A stretch of DNA of 10,121 nt from Treponema sp. (GCA_031279925.1 JAITHQ010000204.1:1-10121); one strand, 5' to 3'; counted from the first letter of the stretch, positions 1 through 7,266 are shown. Numbers and translations are program-made. The notes: a model not told the origin generated them from the sequence alone.

Positions 1-4
1 CCTC

Positions 5-33
5 TTGACACAAATTTGCAAATGGGGCATACT
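5..33 (+). promoter_or_regulatory. Sigma70-type promoter of the tRNA-Ala gene
   Basis: A perfect -35 box TTGACA (5-10) is followed after exactly 17 nt by CATACT (28-33), which matches four of six bases of the -10 consensus. Transcription would start near 40, about five bases before the mature tRNA 5' end at 45. It probably also drives the untranslated sequence downstream of the tRNA. Confidence 0.75.
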
Positions 34-44
34 AAAAATCCCTT

Positions 45-118
45 GGGGGTGTAGCTCAGTTGGCTAGAGCGTTTGAATGGCATTCAAAAGGCCGCCGGTT
101 CAATTCCGGCCACCTCCA
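45..118 (+). tRNA. tRNA-Ala (anticodon GGC)
   Basis: The cloverleaf folds by eye. The acceptor stem pairs GGGGGTG (45-51) with CACCTCC (111-117), the D arm starts GCTC at 54, and the anticodon stem TTTGA/TCAAA (72-76/84-88) encloses a 7-nt loop with anticodon GGC at 79-81. The T arm GCCGG/CCGGC (94-98/106-110) carries loop TTCAATT. The third acceptor pair is G-U, the classic identity element read by alanyl-tRNA synthetase, which agrees with the anticodon. The discriminator base is A118. The 3' CCA is not encoded and must be added after transcription. Confidence 0.96.
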
Positions 119-149
119 AAAATATAACTCGTTATCCGATAAGGACTTA

Positions 150-294
150 GCCTGTCTTGTAAGGGACAGGCGGAGTAAAAAAGGATAGCCTTGCATTCAA
201 GAGTGTCCCCCATGATTGTGCTATATTTATAGGAAAGCGTTGATTAGCCTCAAGTTAATCAGTGTCGCCCTTTCCCTTCATATCATAAACAGGC
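150..294 (+). ncRNA. Candidate structured RNA, 6S-like architecture
   Basis: There is no convincing ORF between the tRNA and hprK, but the stretch folds on paper. An outer stem pairs GCCTGT (150-155) with ACAGGC (289-294). Inside it AAGGG (161-165) pairs with CCCTT (274-278) and GGCG (169-172) with CGCC (266-269). An apical stem pairs ATAGC (185-189) with GCTAT (220-224), and a hairpin TGATTA/TAATCA (241-246/256-261) lies on the 3' side of the bubble. A closing stem, a large bubble with a 3'-side hairpin, and an apical stem is the layout of 6S RNA, which sequesters RNA polymerase. I see no primary-sequence match to known 6S RNAs. Competing pairings exist (150-156 with 165-171; 163-168 with 204-209), so a leader or attenuator is an alternative. 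Confidence 0.33.
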
Positions 295-317
295 GCATTG
301 CGCCTTTGGCGTTTTTT
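292..317 (+). terminator. Short terminator-like hairpin before hprK, with an overlapping alternative hairpin
   Basis: CGCC-TTT-GGCG (301-311) is followed at once by six T (312-317), the form of an intrinsic terminator, though the stem has only 4 bp. It overlaps a second hairpin, GGCGC-ATT-GCGCC (292-304), which cannot form at the same time. It would either end the tRNA and downstream RNA transcript or act as an attenuator for hprK, whose ATG is 15 nt beyond the T-run. Confidence 0.45.
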
Positions 318-332
318 CTTTAAAATAGGACT

Positions 333-1322
333 ATGGCGGATAAGCAGTTTACTGTTCTGGACCTTATCGACATTGACCTTAAAGAGCATAATTCCCTTAA
401 TCTCCACTGTATTGCCGGGCGTAAGGGTTTAAGCAGGGAGATAAATATTCCCGATCTGAACCGGCCAATGGGCGCCATTATGGGTTTTTACGAAGATTTT
501 GCCTTCCAGCGGATACAGGTTTTTGGCAGAGGGGAGGTTTCTTACCTTCGCCGGCTTGAGGAAAAAGGCGAAACGGGGACAATACGGGAATTGTTTAGCC
601 GCCCGGTTCCCTGCTGTATTTTTACCTACAATGTGTCTCCCCATAAGGCTTTTTTCGAGATTGCCGAGGCTTCCCAATGCCCTGTTTTGCAGACCGATCT
701 GGGTACGGCGGATTTTTCCGCCCGGCTTATGCGGATTCTTTCCGAGATTTTTGCCCCCCGGCAAAGCGTTCACGGGGTACTGGTAGAGGTTTTTGGTTTG
801 GGCATCCTCATTCTGGGGGATTCGGGAGTGGGAAAAAGTGAAACCGCCCTGGAGCTTATTCACCGGGGGCACCGGCTGGTTGCCGACGATGTGGTAGATA
901 TTCACTGCGTAAACGGCAATACATTGATGGGTATGGGGGCGAACAAGATTATTGGGCACCACATGGAAATTAGGGGATTGGGAATTATCAATATTACCCA
1001 CATGTTTGGCGTGCGGGCCATCAGGGAGCGAAAGGAGATTCAACTGGTGGTAAAACTGGAGGAATGGGACTCTTCCAAATCCTACGACCGTTTGGGAACG
1101 GAGGAACAGTTCATTGAATTTTTGGGGGTAAGCATTCCCAAACTGGAAATACCGGTCAAGCCGGGCCGGAATATTCCCATTATTATCGAAACGGCGGCAA
1201 TGAATGAACGGCTCAAGTCTATGGGCTACAATGCCGCAAAGGAATTCAACAAAAATATTCTTAAATGGATCGAAAGCGATACCGCCCGTTCGGTGTTCTT
1301 TGGCCATGATGATATTATTTAG
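333..1322 (+). CDS. hprK: HPr kinase/phosphorylase
   Basis: This cytoplasmic bifunctional enzyme phosphorylates HPr on Ser46 and also removes that phosphate, linking metabolic state to HPr activity. The 329-residue length is usual for the family (about 310-330). An N-terminal regulatory domain covers roughly residues 1-130. The kinase domain has the P-loop GDSGVGKS (162-169), the catalytic-region His147, Asp185-Asp186 in VADDV, and the HprK signature MEIRGLGIIN (211-220). The ATG start has AGGA three bases upstream (327-330), a rather close Shine-Dalgarno; the next gene begins 9 nt after the stop. The substrate gene ptsH is adjacent, which confirms the assignment. In spirochetes studied so far HprK and HPr occur without complete sugar transport machinery, so a purely regulatory role is likely here; that part is inference. 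Confidence 0.97.
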   Translation: MADKQFTVLDLIDIDLKEHNSLNLHCIAGRKGLSREINIPDLNRPMGAIMGFYEDFAFQRIQVFGRGEVSYLRRLEEKGETGTIRELFSRPVPCCIFTYNVSPHKAFFEIAEASQCPVLQTDLGTADFSARLMRILSEIFAPRQSVHGVLVEVFGLGILILGDSGVGKSETALELIHRGHRLVADDVVDIHCVNGNTLMGMGANKIIGHHMEIRGLGIINITHMFGVRAIRERKEIQLVVKLEEWDSSKSYDRLGTEEQFIEFLGVSIPKLEIPVKPGRNIPIIIETAAMNERLKSMGYNAAKEFNKNILKWIESDTARSVFFGHDDII

Positions 1323-1331
1323 GAAACAACC

Positions 1332-1598
1332 ATGACAGAAAAAACTATCACCATTTCAAACCGGGCCGGGATTCATGCCCGGCCCGCAGCGCTGCTGGTG
1401 CAGACAACCAAGGACTTTAAGTGCAACATCTATTTTGAAAAGGGGAACGACCGGATCAACGCCAAGTCGATTATGGGTATTATCACGCTGGGGGCGGCCT
1501 ACGGTACGGAAATAAAAATCATTGCCGATGGAGAGGACGAAGAATCGGCGATAGCTATGGTGGCGCGCCTTTTTGAATCCAAATTCGAGGAAGAGTAA
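1332..1598 (+). CDS. ptsH: Phosphocarrier protein HPr
   Basis: HPr is a small cytoplasmic phosphocarrier. At 88 residues the length is standard. His15 lies in GIHARPAA, the site phosphorylated by enzyme I, and Ser46 lies in NAKSIMGI, the site used by HPr kinase. Both are at canonical numbering, so the protein should be competent for both modifications. The Shine-Dalgarno sequence (AGGAAA) overlaps the end of hprK, so the two genes are read together. A 98-nt gap to the next gene (1599-1696) contains a weak inverted repeat, CTAACA/TGTTAG, with no clear T-run, so I cannot say whether transcription stops there. No enzyme I or enzyme II gene is in the window. Confidence 0.97.
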   Translation: MTEKTITISNRAGIHARPAALLVQTTKDFKCNIYFEKGNDRINAKSIMGIITLGAAYGTEIKIIADGEDEESAIAMVARLFESKFEEE

Positions 1599-1696
1599 GC
1601 CGGTTGCAAAACCAGGAAGCGCCGAATCGTTCAATCGAGATTGCGGACTAACAGCCGTTTCTGTGCTGTTGTTAGCCGTTCCAGTTGGGAGGTGTT

Positions 1697-3487
1697 TTGA
1701 AAGCGGTAAGAACCCGTCCGAAATATTCAATTATTAATGTCCGCGGTTTGATTTTTATTTATGTGCTGCTCTGCATCCTTACGGTTTTCTTTTCCCGCTC
1801 GTTTTTTTTAAACGCGCTTTACGAAGGACAGGTTCCCGATAGATTCAACCTAATCGTATTTTTTACCATTCCCGCAGTCCTTTTGGTTTTTTTGGGTATT
1901 TCGGTTTTTAATCTTTTTGGGGATATTATTGCCCGCAGAACCGGAAGCAAATTCAAGGCGCGGCTTTTGGCGTATTTTATTGTTATTGTGGTGTTTGCCG
2001 CCGTGCCAATGACCATTGTCACCAGTATTTCGATTAACGAAATTATCCGTTTCTGGCGGAATATTGACACCGATACCGCCAGCGCCGCAGCCAGGAATTT
2101 TGCGGTAGACAATTATTCACTGCATATTGAACAGTTCGAGGCCATACTAAAGCAGACCAATTTTACTCCCCACCTGGCGGCTTCCAAAACAAATACGGCG
2201 CGGCCCCTGCCCGCCGGAATCGCGGCGGTGCAGGAATTCAGGGCGGAAGACGGCGGCTGGCAGGAGGCCGCCTTTGCCGGCGAGGAAAATTGCAGGCTGG
2301 AAAGCCCGCCGCAGGCACGGCAGGGCTATGTATCGCGTGAGTTCCCCCGCGATCTGGGGCTTATCCGTTATGTGACACTGCCCGCTGAGGGAAGGCTAAG
2401 GCTTATAAGTTATAACCTGGGCACGGATTTTGATACGGGCATGGCCGCTATCGAAAACCAGGTTGCCCATTTCGAGGTTATCGACGCCCTGCGGGACAAT
2501 ATCAATATACTGGTATTTTTTTATTATGGCGTGTTCTTTTTTCCTACCCTGCTTATGACGGTCATTATTGCCATTTCGTTTACCCGGCGGGTAACGCACC
2601 CTATTGTGGAACTTACCGATGCAACCCGCCGCGTGGCGGAAGGCGATTTTTCCATTCAGATTTTGGCCCGCAGGGGGGACGAGCTTGGCCTTTTGATACG
2701 TTCTTTTAACGCTATGGTGCAGGATTTGGAAAAATCGCGGGCAGCCCTGGTAAAGGCGGAAAAAATTTCGATCTGGCAGAACATGGCGCAGCAGCTTGCC
2801 CACGAAATAAAAAACCCCCTTACGCCGATCAAACTTTCCGCGGAACGGGTGCTGCGGCGCTGGCGCAACGAGCCGCAGCGCGTGGGGGAAATTCTCGAAG
2901 ATTCCATGCTGGCGATTATTCAGGAGACCGAAGGGCTTTCTACCCTGCTTAACGAATTCAGAACTTTTTCAAAACCGATGGAGCCTTCACATTCGTGGAC
3001 AAAGCTGAAAAAAGCGGTGGAGGAAAGCATAAGCCTGTACCGCAGCTCGTATCCCGAAGTGCGTTTTGAAACCGAACATATAGCCGATGATGTTTCCATA
3101 AAAATCGATAAAAACCGCCTTTCGCAGACGCTTACCAACCTTATCATTAATGCCATTGACGCCATGGACGGCAAAGGGCTTATCGAAATCCGTACAGACC
3201 TTGTAAAAAAACGGGAAACCCGGTATTGTAGACTCAGCATTAGAGATACTGGAAAGGGCATCAGCAAGCAAGAAGCCCCGCTCATCTTTACTCCCTATTT
3301 TACAACCAAGCATTCCGGCACAGGGCTGGGGCTTCCGATTGTTGAACGGATTGTGAACGATCACGGCGGCGCTATTTGGTTTAATTCGGCGGAAGGTATG
3401 GGAACAACCTTTTTTATTGATCTGCCGGTTTATGAAGGCGAAGTACAGGCGGAAAGTCTTCCCCCTTCCGCAGCGGAGCATACATAA
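1697..3487 (+). CDS. NtrY-like membrane sensor histidine kinase
   Basis: This is an inner-membrane two-component kinase that autophosphorylates and passes phosphate to the next gene's product. Three hydrophobic segments lie near residues 19-34, 52-73 and 91-113, followed by an extracytoplasmic stretch and a fourth segment at about 270-295. A HAMP domain follows (about 296-345), then the phospho-acceptor His369 in AHEIKNPLTP, then the ATPase domain with N box NLIINAIDAM, G1 DTGKGI and G2 GTGLGLPIV. This multi-pass N-terminus plus HAMP is the NtrY layout. I start at TTG 1697, giving 596 residues, because GGAGG (1688-1692) sits just upstream; the in-frame TTG at 1685 would overlap that site. The stop overlaps the next ATG by one base (TAATG). 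The ligand is unknown, and no PAS domain was obvious. Confidence 0.9.
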   Translation: MKAVRTRPKYSIINVRGLIFIYVLLCILTVFFSRSFFLNALYEGQVPDRFNLIVFFTIPAVLLVFLGISVFNLFGDIIARRTGSKFKARLLAYFIVIVVFAAVPMTIVTSISINEIIRFWRNIDTDTASAAARNFAVDNYSLHIEQFEAILKQTNFTPHLAASKTNTARPLPAGIAAVQEFRAEDGGWQEAAFAGEENCRLESPPQARQGYVSREFPRDLGLIRYVTLPAEGRLRLISYNLGTDFDTGMAAIENQVAHFEVIDALRDNINILVFFYYGVFFFPTLLMTVIIAISFTRRVTHPIVELTDATRRVAEGDFSIQILARRGDELGLLIRSFNAMVQDLEKSRAALVKAEKISIWQNMAQQLAHEIKNPLTPIKLSAERVLRRWRNEPQRVGEILEDSMLAIIQETEGLSTLLNEFRTFSKPMEPSHSWTKLKKAVEESISLYRSSYPEVRFETEHIADDVSIKIDKNRLSQTLTNLIINAIDAMDGKGLIEIRTDLVKKRETRYCRLSIRDTGKGISKQEAPLIFTPYFTTKHSGTGLGLPIVERIVNDHGGAIWFNSAEGMGTTFFIDLPVYEGEVQAESLPPSAAEHT

Positions 3488-4875
3488 TGGCTGCAATTCT
3501 TATCATTGACGATGAACCGGGAATCAGGCAGACTCTTGCGTCGATTCTTGAAGACGAACATTACAAAGTCTTTACCGCAGAAGACGCTGTTGCCGGCATT
3601 GAACTGCTGGGCAGGGAACCGGTCGATTTGGTTTTTCTTGACGTGCTGCTTCCCCGGCTTGGCGGCCTTGAAGCGCTTGAACAGATACGTTCATCCTGGC
3701 CTACACTGGAAGTGATAATGATCTCCGGGCACGCCAATGTGGATATGGCTGTGCGGGCCGTTAAGGGCGGCGCATTCGATTTCCTGGAAAAGCCCCTTTC
3801 GCTGGAAAAAGTTTTAACGGTGTGCCGCAACGCCTTTGCCATACGGAAACTGCGGGAGGAAAACCGCAATTTAAAAAAAAGCGCCTTTCTTGCCCATGAC
3901 GAGATCATTGGCGTCAGCGCCGCCGTAAACAGCGTACGGGAAATTGTTAAGCAGGCGGCGGCCAGCGACGCCCGCATTTTGATCAGCGGGGAAAACGGCG
4001 TTGGAAAGGAAGTAGTGGCAAGGGCAATACACCTGGGGTCTTCCCGCGCGGACCGGCCCTTTGTGGAACTTAACTGCGCCGCCATACCGGAAACGCTTAT
4101 AGAAAGCGAACTTTTTGGCCATGAACGGGGGGCCTTTACCGACGCCGTATCCAGCAGAAAAGGCCGTTTTGAACTGGCCCACGGCGGAACCCTTTTTCTG
4201 GATGAAATTGGCGATATGAGTCTTTCGGCCCAGGCAAAGGTGCTGCGGGTAATTCAGGAACAGCGGATTGAGCGTCTGGGCGGGGAAAAGACTATCGAGA
4301 CCGATGTCCGCATCATTGCGGCGACAAACAAAAACCTTGAAAACGCCTGCGAGGAGGGCCTGTTCCGGCAGGACCTGTACTTCCGGCTGAATGTTATACC
4401 GGTTTTTATACCTCCGCTGCGGGAACGTTCAGACGACATTCCCCTTTTGATCTGCCATTTCCTTAAACAATTTGATGCAGAACGCATAAGGCTTGAAGAC
4501 GACGCCCTGCAATTTCTTGCATCCTATGAATGGCCTGGAAATGTCCGGGAGCTTAAAAACCTGGCGGAACGGATAGCGGTTATGTACCGGGGGGACAGCA
4601 TCGGCGCGGCTGCGATTGAGGAACTGCTCCACAAGAATCCCGGCGGGCAGGATGGAAAGGGAAAAAGCGCAGCCGCCCTTCCCCAGGGGATACTTGATCA
4701 GCATTACAACGAGGCTAAAGAATCGTTTGAAAAATATTATCTTGAATTCCAGCTTTCCAAAAATGGAGGTATAATAACAAGAACGGCGGAGGCCATCGGC
4801 ATTTATCCCAGTAACCTTCACACAAAACTGCGAAGATACAATATTACGGCGCACACCACAAAGGAAGAACAATGA
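3487..4875 (+). CDS. NtrC/NtrX-family sigma54-dependent response regulator
   Basis: This cytoplasmic transcription activator pairs with the upstream kinase. The receiver domain (about 1-120) has Asp8-Asp9, phospho-acceptor Asp52 in LDVLLP and Lys102. The AAA+ domain has Walker A GENGVGKE (168-175), Walker B in GGTLFLDEIGD (233-243) and the arginine-finger region around FRQDLYFRLNV. A Fis-type helix-turn-helix lies at about 412-450. Length 462 is normal. The sigma54-contact loop reads GAFTDA (215-220) rather than GAFTGA. GGAG eight bases upstream and the one-base overlap with the kinase stop support this ATG. Target promoters cannot be told from the window; rpoN is not present here. NtrX-like is my best guess from the partner's topology. 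Confidence 0.92.
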   Translation: MAAILIIDDEPGIRQTLASILEDEHYKVFTAEDAVAGIELLGREPVDLVFLDVLLPRLGGLEALEQIRSSWPTLEVIMISGHANVDMAVRAVKGGAFDFLEKPLSLEKVLTVCRNAFAIRKLREENRNLKKSAFLAHDEIIGVSAAVNSVREIVKQAAASDARILISGENGVGKEVVARAIHLGSSRADRPFVELNCAAIPETLIESELFGHERGAFTDAVSSRKGRFELAHGGTLFLDEIGDMSLSAQAKVLRVIQEQRIERLGGEKTIETDVRIIAATNKNLENACEEGLFRQDLYFRLNVIPVFIPPLRERSDDIPLLICHFLKQFDAERIRLEDDALQFLASYEWPGNVRELKNLAERIAVMYRGDSIGAAAIEELLHKNPGGQDGKGKSAAALPQGILDQHYNEAKESFEKYYLEFQLSKNGGIITRTAEAIGIYPSNLHTKLRRYNITAHTTKEEQ

Positions 4876-5483
4876 AAGAACTTACCGGACGCCAAAAGGA
4901 AGTTTTATCCTTCATTGCTGAATATATCAATATGCATTCCTACCCGCCCACGATTCGGGAAATAGCGGAATATTTCTGTATGTCGGTAAAAGGGGCGCAC
5001 GATCATGTACTGGCCCTTAAACGCAAGGGCTGTATCAAACAGAACGACAAGCGTCCCCGTACCATGAAACTGGTGCAAGGCAAAGAAGCAGATGATGACA
5101 TGACATCCCTGGCCGAGATTCCCCTTTTGGGAACTGTTGCCGCAGGCCGCCCCATTCTGGCCGATGAAAACTGGGACGGCAGTATCATGATGCACCGTTC
5201 CATGCTGAGGAATAACAAAAAATATTTTGCCTTAAAGGTCCGGGGCGATTCCATGTGCAACGCCGGCATAATGGACGGGGATACGGCGATAATCGAAAAG
5301 CAGAACGTTGTGCGCAATGGCGAAATTGCCGTGGCTGTGGTTGACGATGCGGTTACGCTCAAGCGTTTTTACCGGGACAATTCCCGAATAAAATTACAGG
5401 CGGAAAACCCCGCCTATAAGCCAATCTATTGCCAGGATGTGCGGATTCTGGGCAGGTTGTCCCGCATAATCCGTTTCTATTAA
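4872..5483 (+). CDS. lexA: LexA repressor, SOS response regulator
   Basis: LexA represses DNA-damage genes and cleaves itself when RecA is activated. The N-terminal winged-helix domain covers about residues 1-68. The self-cleavage bond is Ala91-Gly92 in VAAGRP. The catalytic dyad is Ser127 (GDSM) and Lys164 (TLKRF), 37 residues apart as in E. coli LexA. Length 203 matches the family. The ATG overlaps the response-regulator stop by four bases (ATGA), and AAGGAAG (4861-4867) is the ribosome site. There is no intergenic room for a LexA operator, so autoregulation would have to act inside the preceding gene or at the operon's promoter, which is unusual for lexA. Confidence 0.95.
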   Translation: MKELTGRQKEVLSFIAEYINMHSYPPTIREIAEYFCMSVKGAHDHVLALKRKGCIKQNDKRPRTMKLVQGKEADDDMTSLAEIPLLGTVAAGRPILADENWDGSIMMHRSMLRNNKKYFALKVRGDSMCNAGIMDGDTAIIEKQNVVRNGEIAVAVVDDAVTLKRFYRDNSRIKLQAENPAYKPIYCQDVRILGRLSRIIRFY

Positions 5484-5485
5484 TT

Positions 5486-6496
5486 ATGGCCGCAAAGCAG
5501 ACTTCTTCCGGCTTAAAAAAGCCCTCAAAAAACGCCTATATTTTTCTTGGCCCGGAACTGGGAAAAAGGCAGGACGCTGTTGACGATATACGAAAAAAAA
5601 TCGCCGGTTCCACCCCTCCGGAAGAAACGGTTTTCTATGCTGGGGAAACTCCGGCGGGCCAAATTGCCGCGGCGATTCAAAACCACAGCCTTTTTGCCGA
5701 AAGCCGGCTTTTTATTATTAAAAACGCCGATCTCTTAAAAAAGAAGGACGAAGTTACGCTGATTGCTTCCTGCATGGAAACGCTTGAGGCCGGCGTCACG
5801 ATGATTCTTGTCTCCGATGAATTCCGCCTTGCCGCAGGTCTTGATGACGCCGCCGTAAAGGAAAACCGCCGGGTATTTTACGAGCTTTTTGAAAGTGAAA
5901 AAAACGAATGGGTTCGTTCCTTTTTTCGCCGGGAAAGTTTCCGCATAGAAAACGAAGCCGTTGCCGCTATTCTTGAACTGGTAGAAAACAACACCGAGGC
6001 TCTAAGGCGGGAATGTTCGCGGCTTATGCTTTTTCTGCCAAAGGACCGCCCGGTAAGCGCGGCGGATGTGGAACAATGGCTTTCCCACAGCCGCGAAGAA
6101 TCGGCCTTTACCCTTTTTTCCCGAATCGCGGCGGGGGATCTTTCTAAAGCCCTTGAATCGCTGCATACCCTGGTTGCGGCCAAGGAAAGCCCCCAAAGCA
6201 TTCTGGCGGGCCTTGCATGGTGCTTTAGAAAACTGAGGGACTACCTTAACCTGTTGGAAACAGGGGAAGCGAACAATTTTGAGATGAAGAAGATTGGCCT
6301 TTCCGCGCCCAAGGCCAGGGACGACTATGCCGCCGCCGCCCGGCGCTACAATGCCGCCGCCGCCGATGTCTGCCTTGCCCTTATTGCCGAATACGATATT
6401 CTGCTCCGTTCAATGGGCAGCGCCCTTGAATTGGCGCTTATGGATGTTTTTATTGTAAAAATTTTCCGGGGCGCTTCTGTGCGGGGTAGGGCTTGA
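5486..6496 (+). CDS. holA: DNA polymerase III subunit delta
   Basis: The delta subunit opens the beta sliding clamp within the clamp-loader complex at the replication fork. The 336-residue length fits HolA (E. coli 343). The N-terminus has the degenerate nucleotide-binding-fold segment YIFLGPELGKR (18-28), then the family-typical HSLFAESRLFIIKNAD block; the C-terminal half has the helical collar-domain pattern including SREESAFTLFSRI. Sequence identity within this family is low, so the call rests on these blocks and overall shape. I start at ATG 5486, two bases after the lexA stop. The same frame is open back to 5429, but that region is lexA. No Shine-Dalgarno is visible, so translation is likely coupled to lexA. 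Confidence 0.88.
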   Translation: MAAKQTSSGLKKPSKNAYIFLGPELGKRQDAVDDIRKKIAGSTPPEETVFYAGETPAGQIAAAIQNHSLFAESRLFIIKNADLLKKKDEVTLIASCMETLEAGVTMILVSDEFRLAAGLDDAAVKENRRVFYELFESEKNEWVRSFFRRESFRIENEAVAAILELVENNTEALRRECSRLMLFLPKDRPVSAADVEQWLSHSREESAFTLFSRIAAGDLSKALESLHTLVAAKESPQSILAGLAWCFRKLRDYLNLLETGEANNFEMKKIGLSAPKARDDYAAAARRYNAAAADVCLALIAEYDILLRSMGSALELALMDVFIVKIFRGASVRGRA

Positions 6497-7104
6497 TCTC
6501 CCTGTTTTTTATTGCCTTAAGCCTTTCCATGGACGCCTTTGCCGTTTCGGTAAGTTCGGGGATTTGCATCCAGGCTCTGCGTCCTTTTTATGCGGTTAGG
6601 GCAAGTTTTTTCTTTGGCCTGTTTCAGTTTGCCATGCCCCTTGCCGGCTGGTATCTGGGCAGCGTGTTTGCGTCGCACATCGAAACCTTTGACCATTGGA
6701 TTGCCTTTACCCTGCTTGCCTTTATCGGCGGCAAGATGACGATTGAAGCCTGGAAAAAAAATGTTAAATGTCCGCCCGCAAACGCGGATGCAGACCGCCA
6801 GAGCGCCGGGACTGACCGCGCCGCCCCTGCCGCTGACATACGCAGCCTTAAAACCCTTTTGATTCTTTCCGTGGCGACCAGCATCGACGCCCTTGCCGTA
6901 GGCGTTTCGTTAAGCATTATGGGCCTTAACATCTGGGCCAGCGCCGCGATCATTGGCGGCGTTACCTTTGCCGTCTGCGCCTGCGGTTTTGAATTTGGCC
7001 GCCGCATCGGCCTTGTCCTTGAAAAATGGGCGCAAATGGCCGGGGGAATAATACTTGTTGGCATTGGAGTAAAAATTTTGATTCAGCATTTGCTGGCGGG
7101 GTAA
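6493..7104 (+). CDS. mntP: Manganese efflux pump MntP
   Basis: This inner-membrane protein exports Mn2+. It has 203 residues, with two repeated halves of three helices each. Conserved Asp residues are visible in the first helix of each half: SMDAFAVS (Asp14) and SIDALAVGVS (Asp132). The cytoplasmic linker between halves (about 90-117) is hydrophilic and longer than in E. coli MntP (188 residues). The start is TTG at 6493, which overlaps the holA stop by four bases (TTGA), with a purine-rich GGGTAGG just upstream. No yybP-ykoY manganese riboswitch precedes it, unlike many mntP genes, so it follows the operon's control. Confidence 0.93.
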   Translation: MISLFFIALSLSMDAFAVSVSSGICIQALRPFYAVRASFFFGLFQFAMPLAGWYLGSVFASHIETFDHWIAFTLLAFIGGKMTIEAWKKNVKCPPANADADRQSAGTDRAAPAADIRSLKTLLILSVATSIDALAVGVSLSIMGLNIWASAAIIGGVTFAVCACGFEFGRRIGLVLEKWAQMAGGIILVGIGVKILIQHLLAG

Positions 7105-7119
7105 ACAGAACCCCGCCAG
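7093..7119 (+). terminator. Stable hairpin at the mntP stop codon
   Basis: CTGGCGGGG (7093-7101) pairs perfectly over 9 bp with CCCCGCCAG (7111-7119), and the mntP stop codon lies in the 9-nt loop. There is no T-run after it, so it is probably an mRNA-stabilising 3' hairpin or a weak terminator. Confidence 0.5.
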
Positions 7120-7136
7120 TAAAGGCGCAGCGTCTA

Positions 7137-7266
7137 GGAGCCTGTTTAAAATCTGGAATTTTGGCGTTACAAACGCCAAAATTTTACCTTGCAGGCTCCA
7201 AAAGAGCCCGAAAATCGGGTTTTTTGCGGTCAATAGACCGCAAAAAAACACAATTTGAACAGGCTC
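7137..7266. mobile_element. MITE-like palindromic element of about 130 bp
   Basis: The left end GGAGCCTGTTTAAA and the right end (read in reverse) GAGCCTGTTCAAA are imperfect terminal inverted repeats. Each end is flanked by TA (7135-7136 and 7267-7268), a possible target duplication of the kind made by IS630/Tc1 and some IS5-family transposases. Inside, AATTTTGGCGTT/AACGCCAAAATT (7157-7168/7172-7183) forms a 12-bp stem with a 3-nt loop. A third copy of the end sequence, CAGGCTCC (7192-7199), pairs perfectly with 7137-7144. TTTTTTGCGGTC/GACCGCAAAAAA (7220-7231/7236-7247) forms another 12-bp stem. It has no coding capacity. Confidence 0.6.
7205..7225 (+). terminator. Intrinsic terminator of the mntP operon, inside the MITE-like element
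   Basis: CCCGA-AAA-TCGGG (7207-7219), extendable by two weaker pairs, is followed by six T (7220-7225). This is the best intrinsic terminator downstream of mntP and would stop + strand transcription arriving from the operon. Confidence 0.65.

Noticed and set aside
132..142. TTATC-C-GATAA palindrome downstream of the tRNA
   Set aside because: It is a short dyad with no loop to form a hairpin and no nearby promoter to regulate; it could be chance.
298..326. Possible hprK promoter TTGCGC-N17-TAAAAT
   Set aside because: The -35 matches only three of six bases and overlaps the terminator hairpin; it is too weak to annotate.
429..1307. Long open frame on the minus strand opposite hprK
   Set aside because: It is a shadow of hprK, which has full family motifs; the antisense protein has no recognisable domain, promoter or ribosome site.
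1685..1696. Upstream TTG start for the histidine kinase
   Set aside because: It would place the start codon at the ribosome site GGAGG itself; TTG 1697 is correctly placed after it.
5429..5485. N-terminal extension of holA to an ATG at 5429
   Set aside because: The extension lies wholly inside lexA and does not resemble a HolA N-terminus; ATG 5486 fits the lexA stop and the family start.
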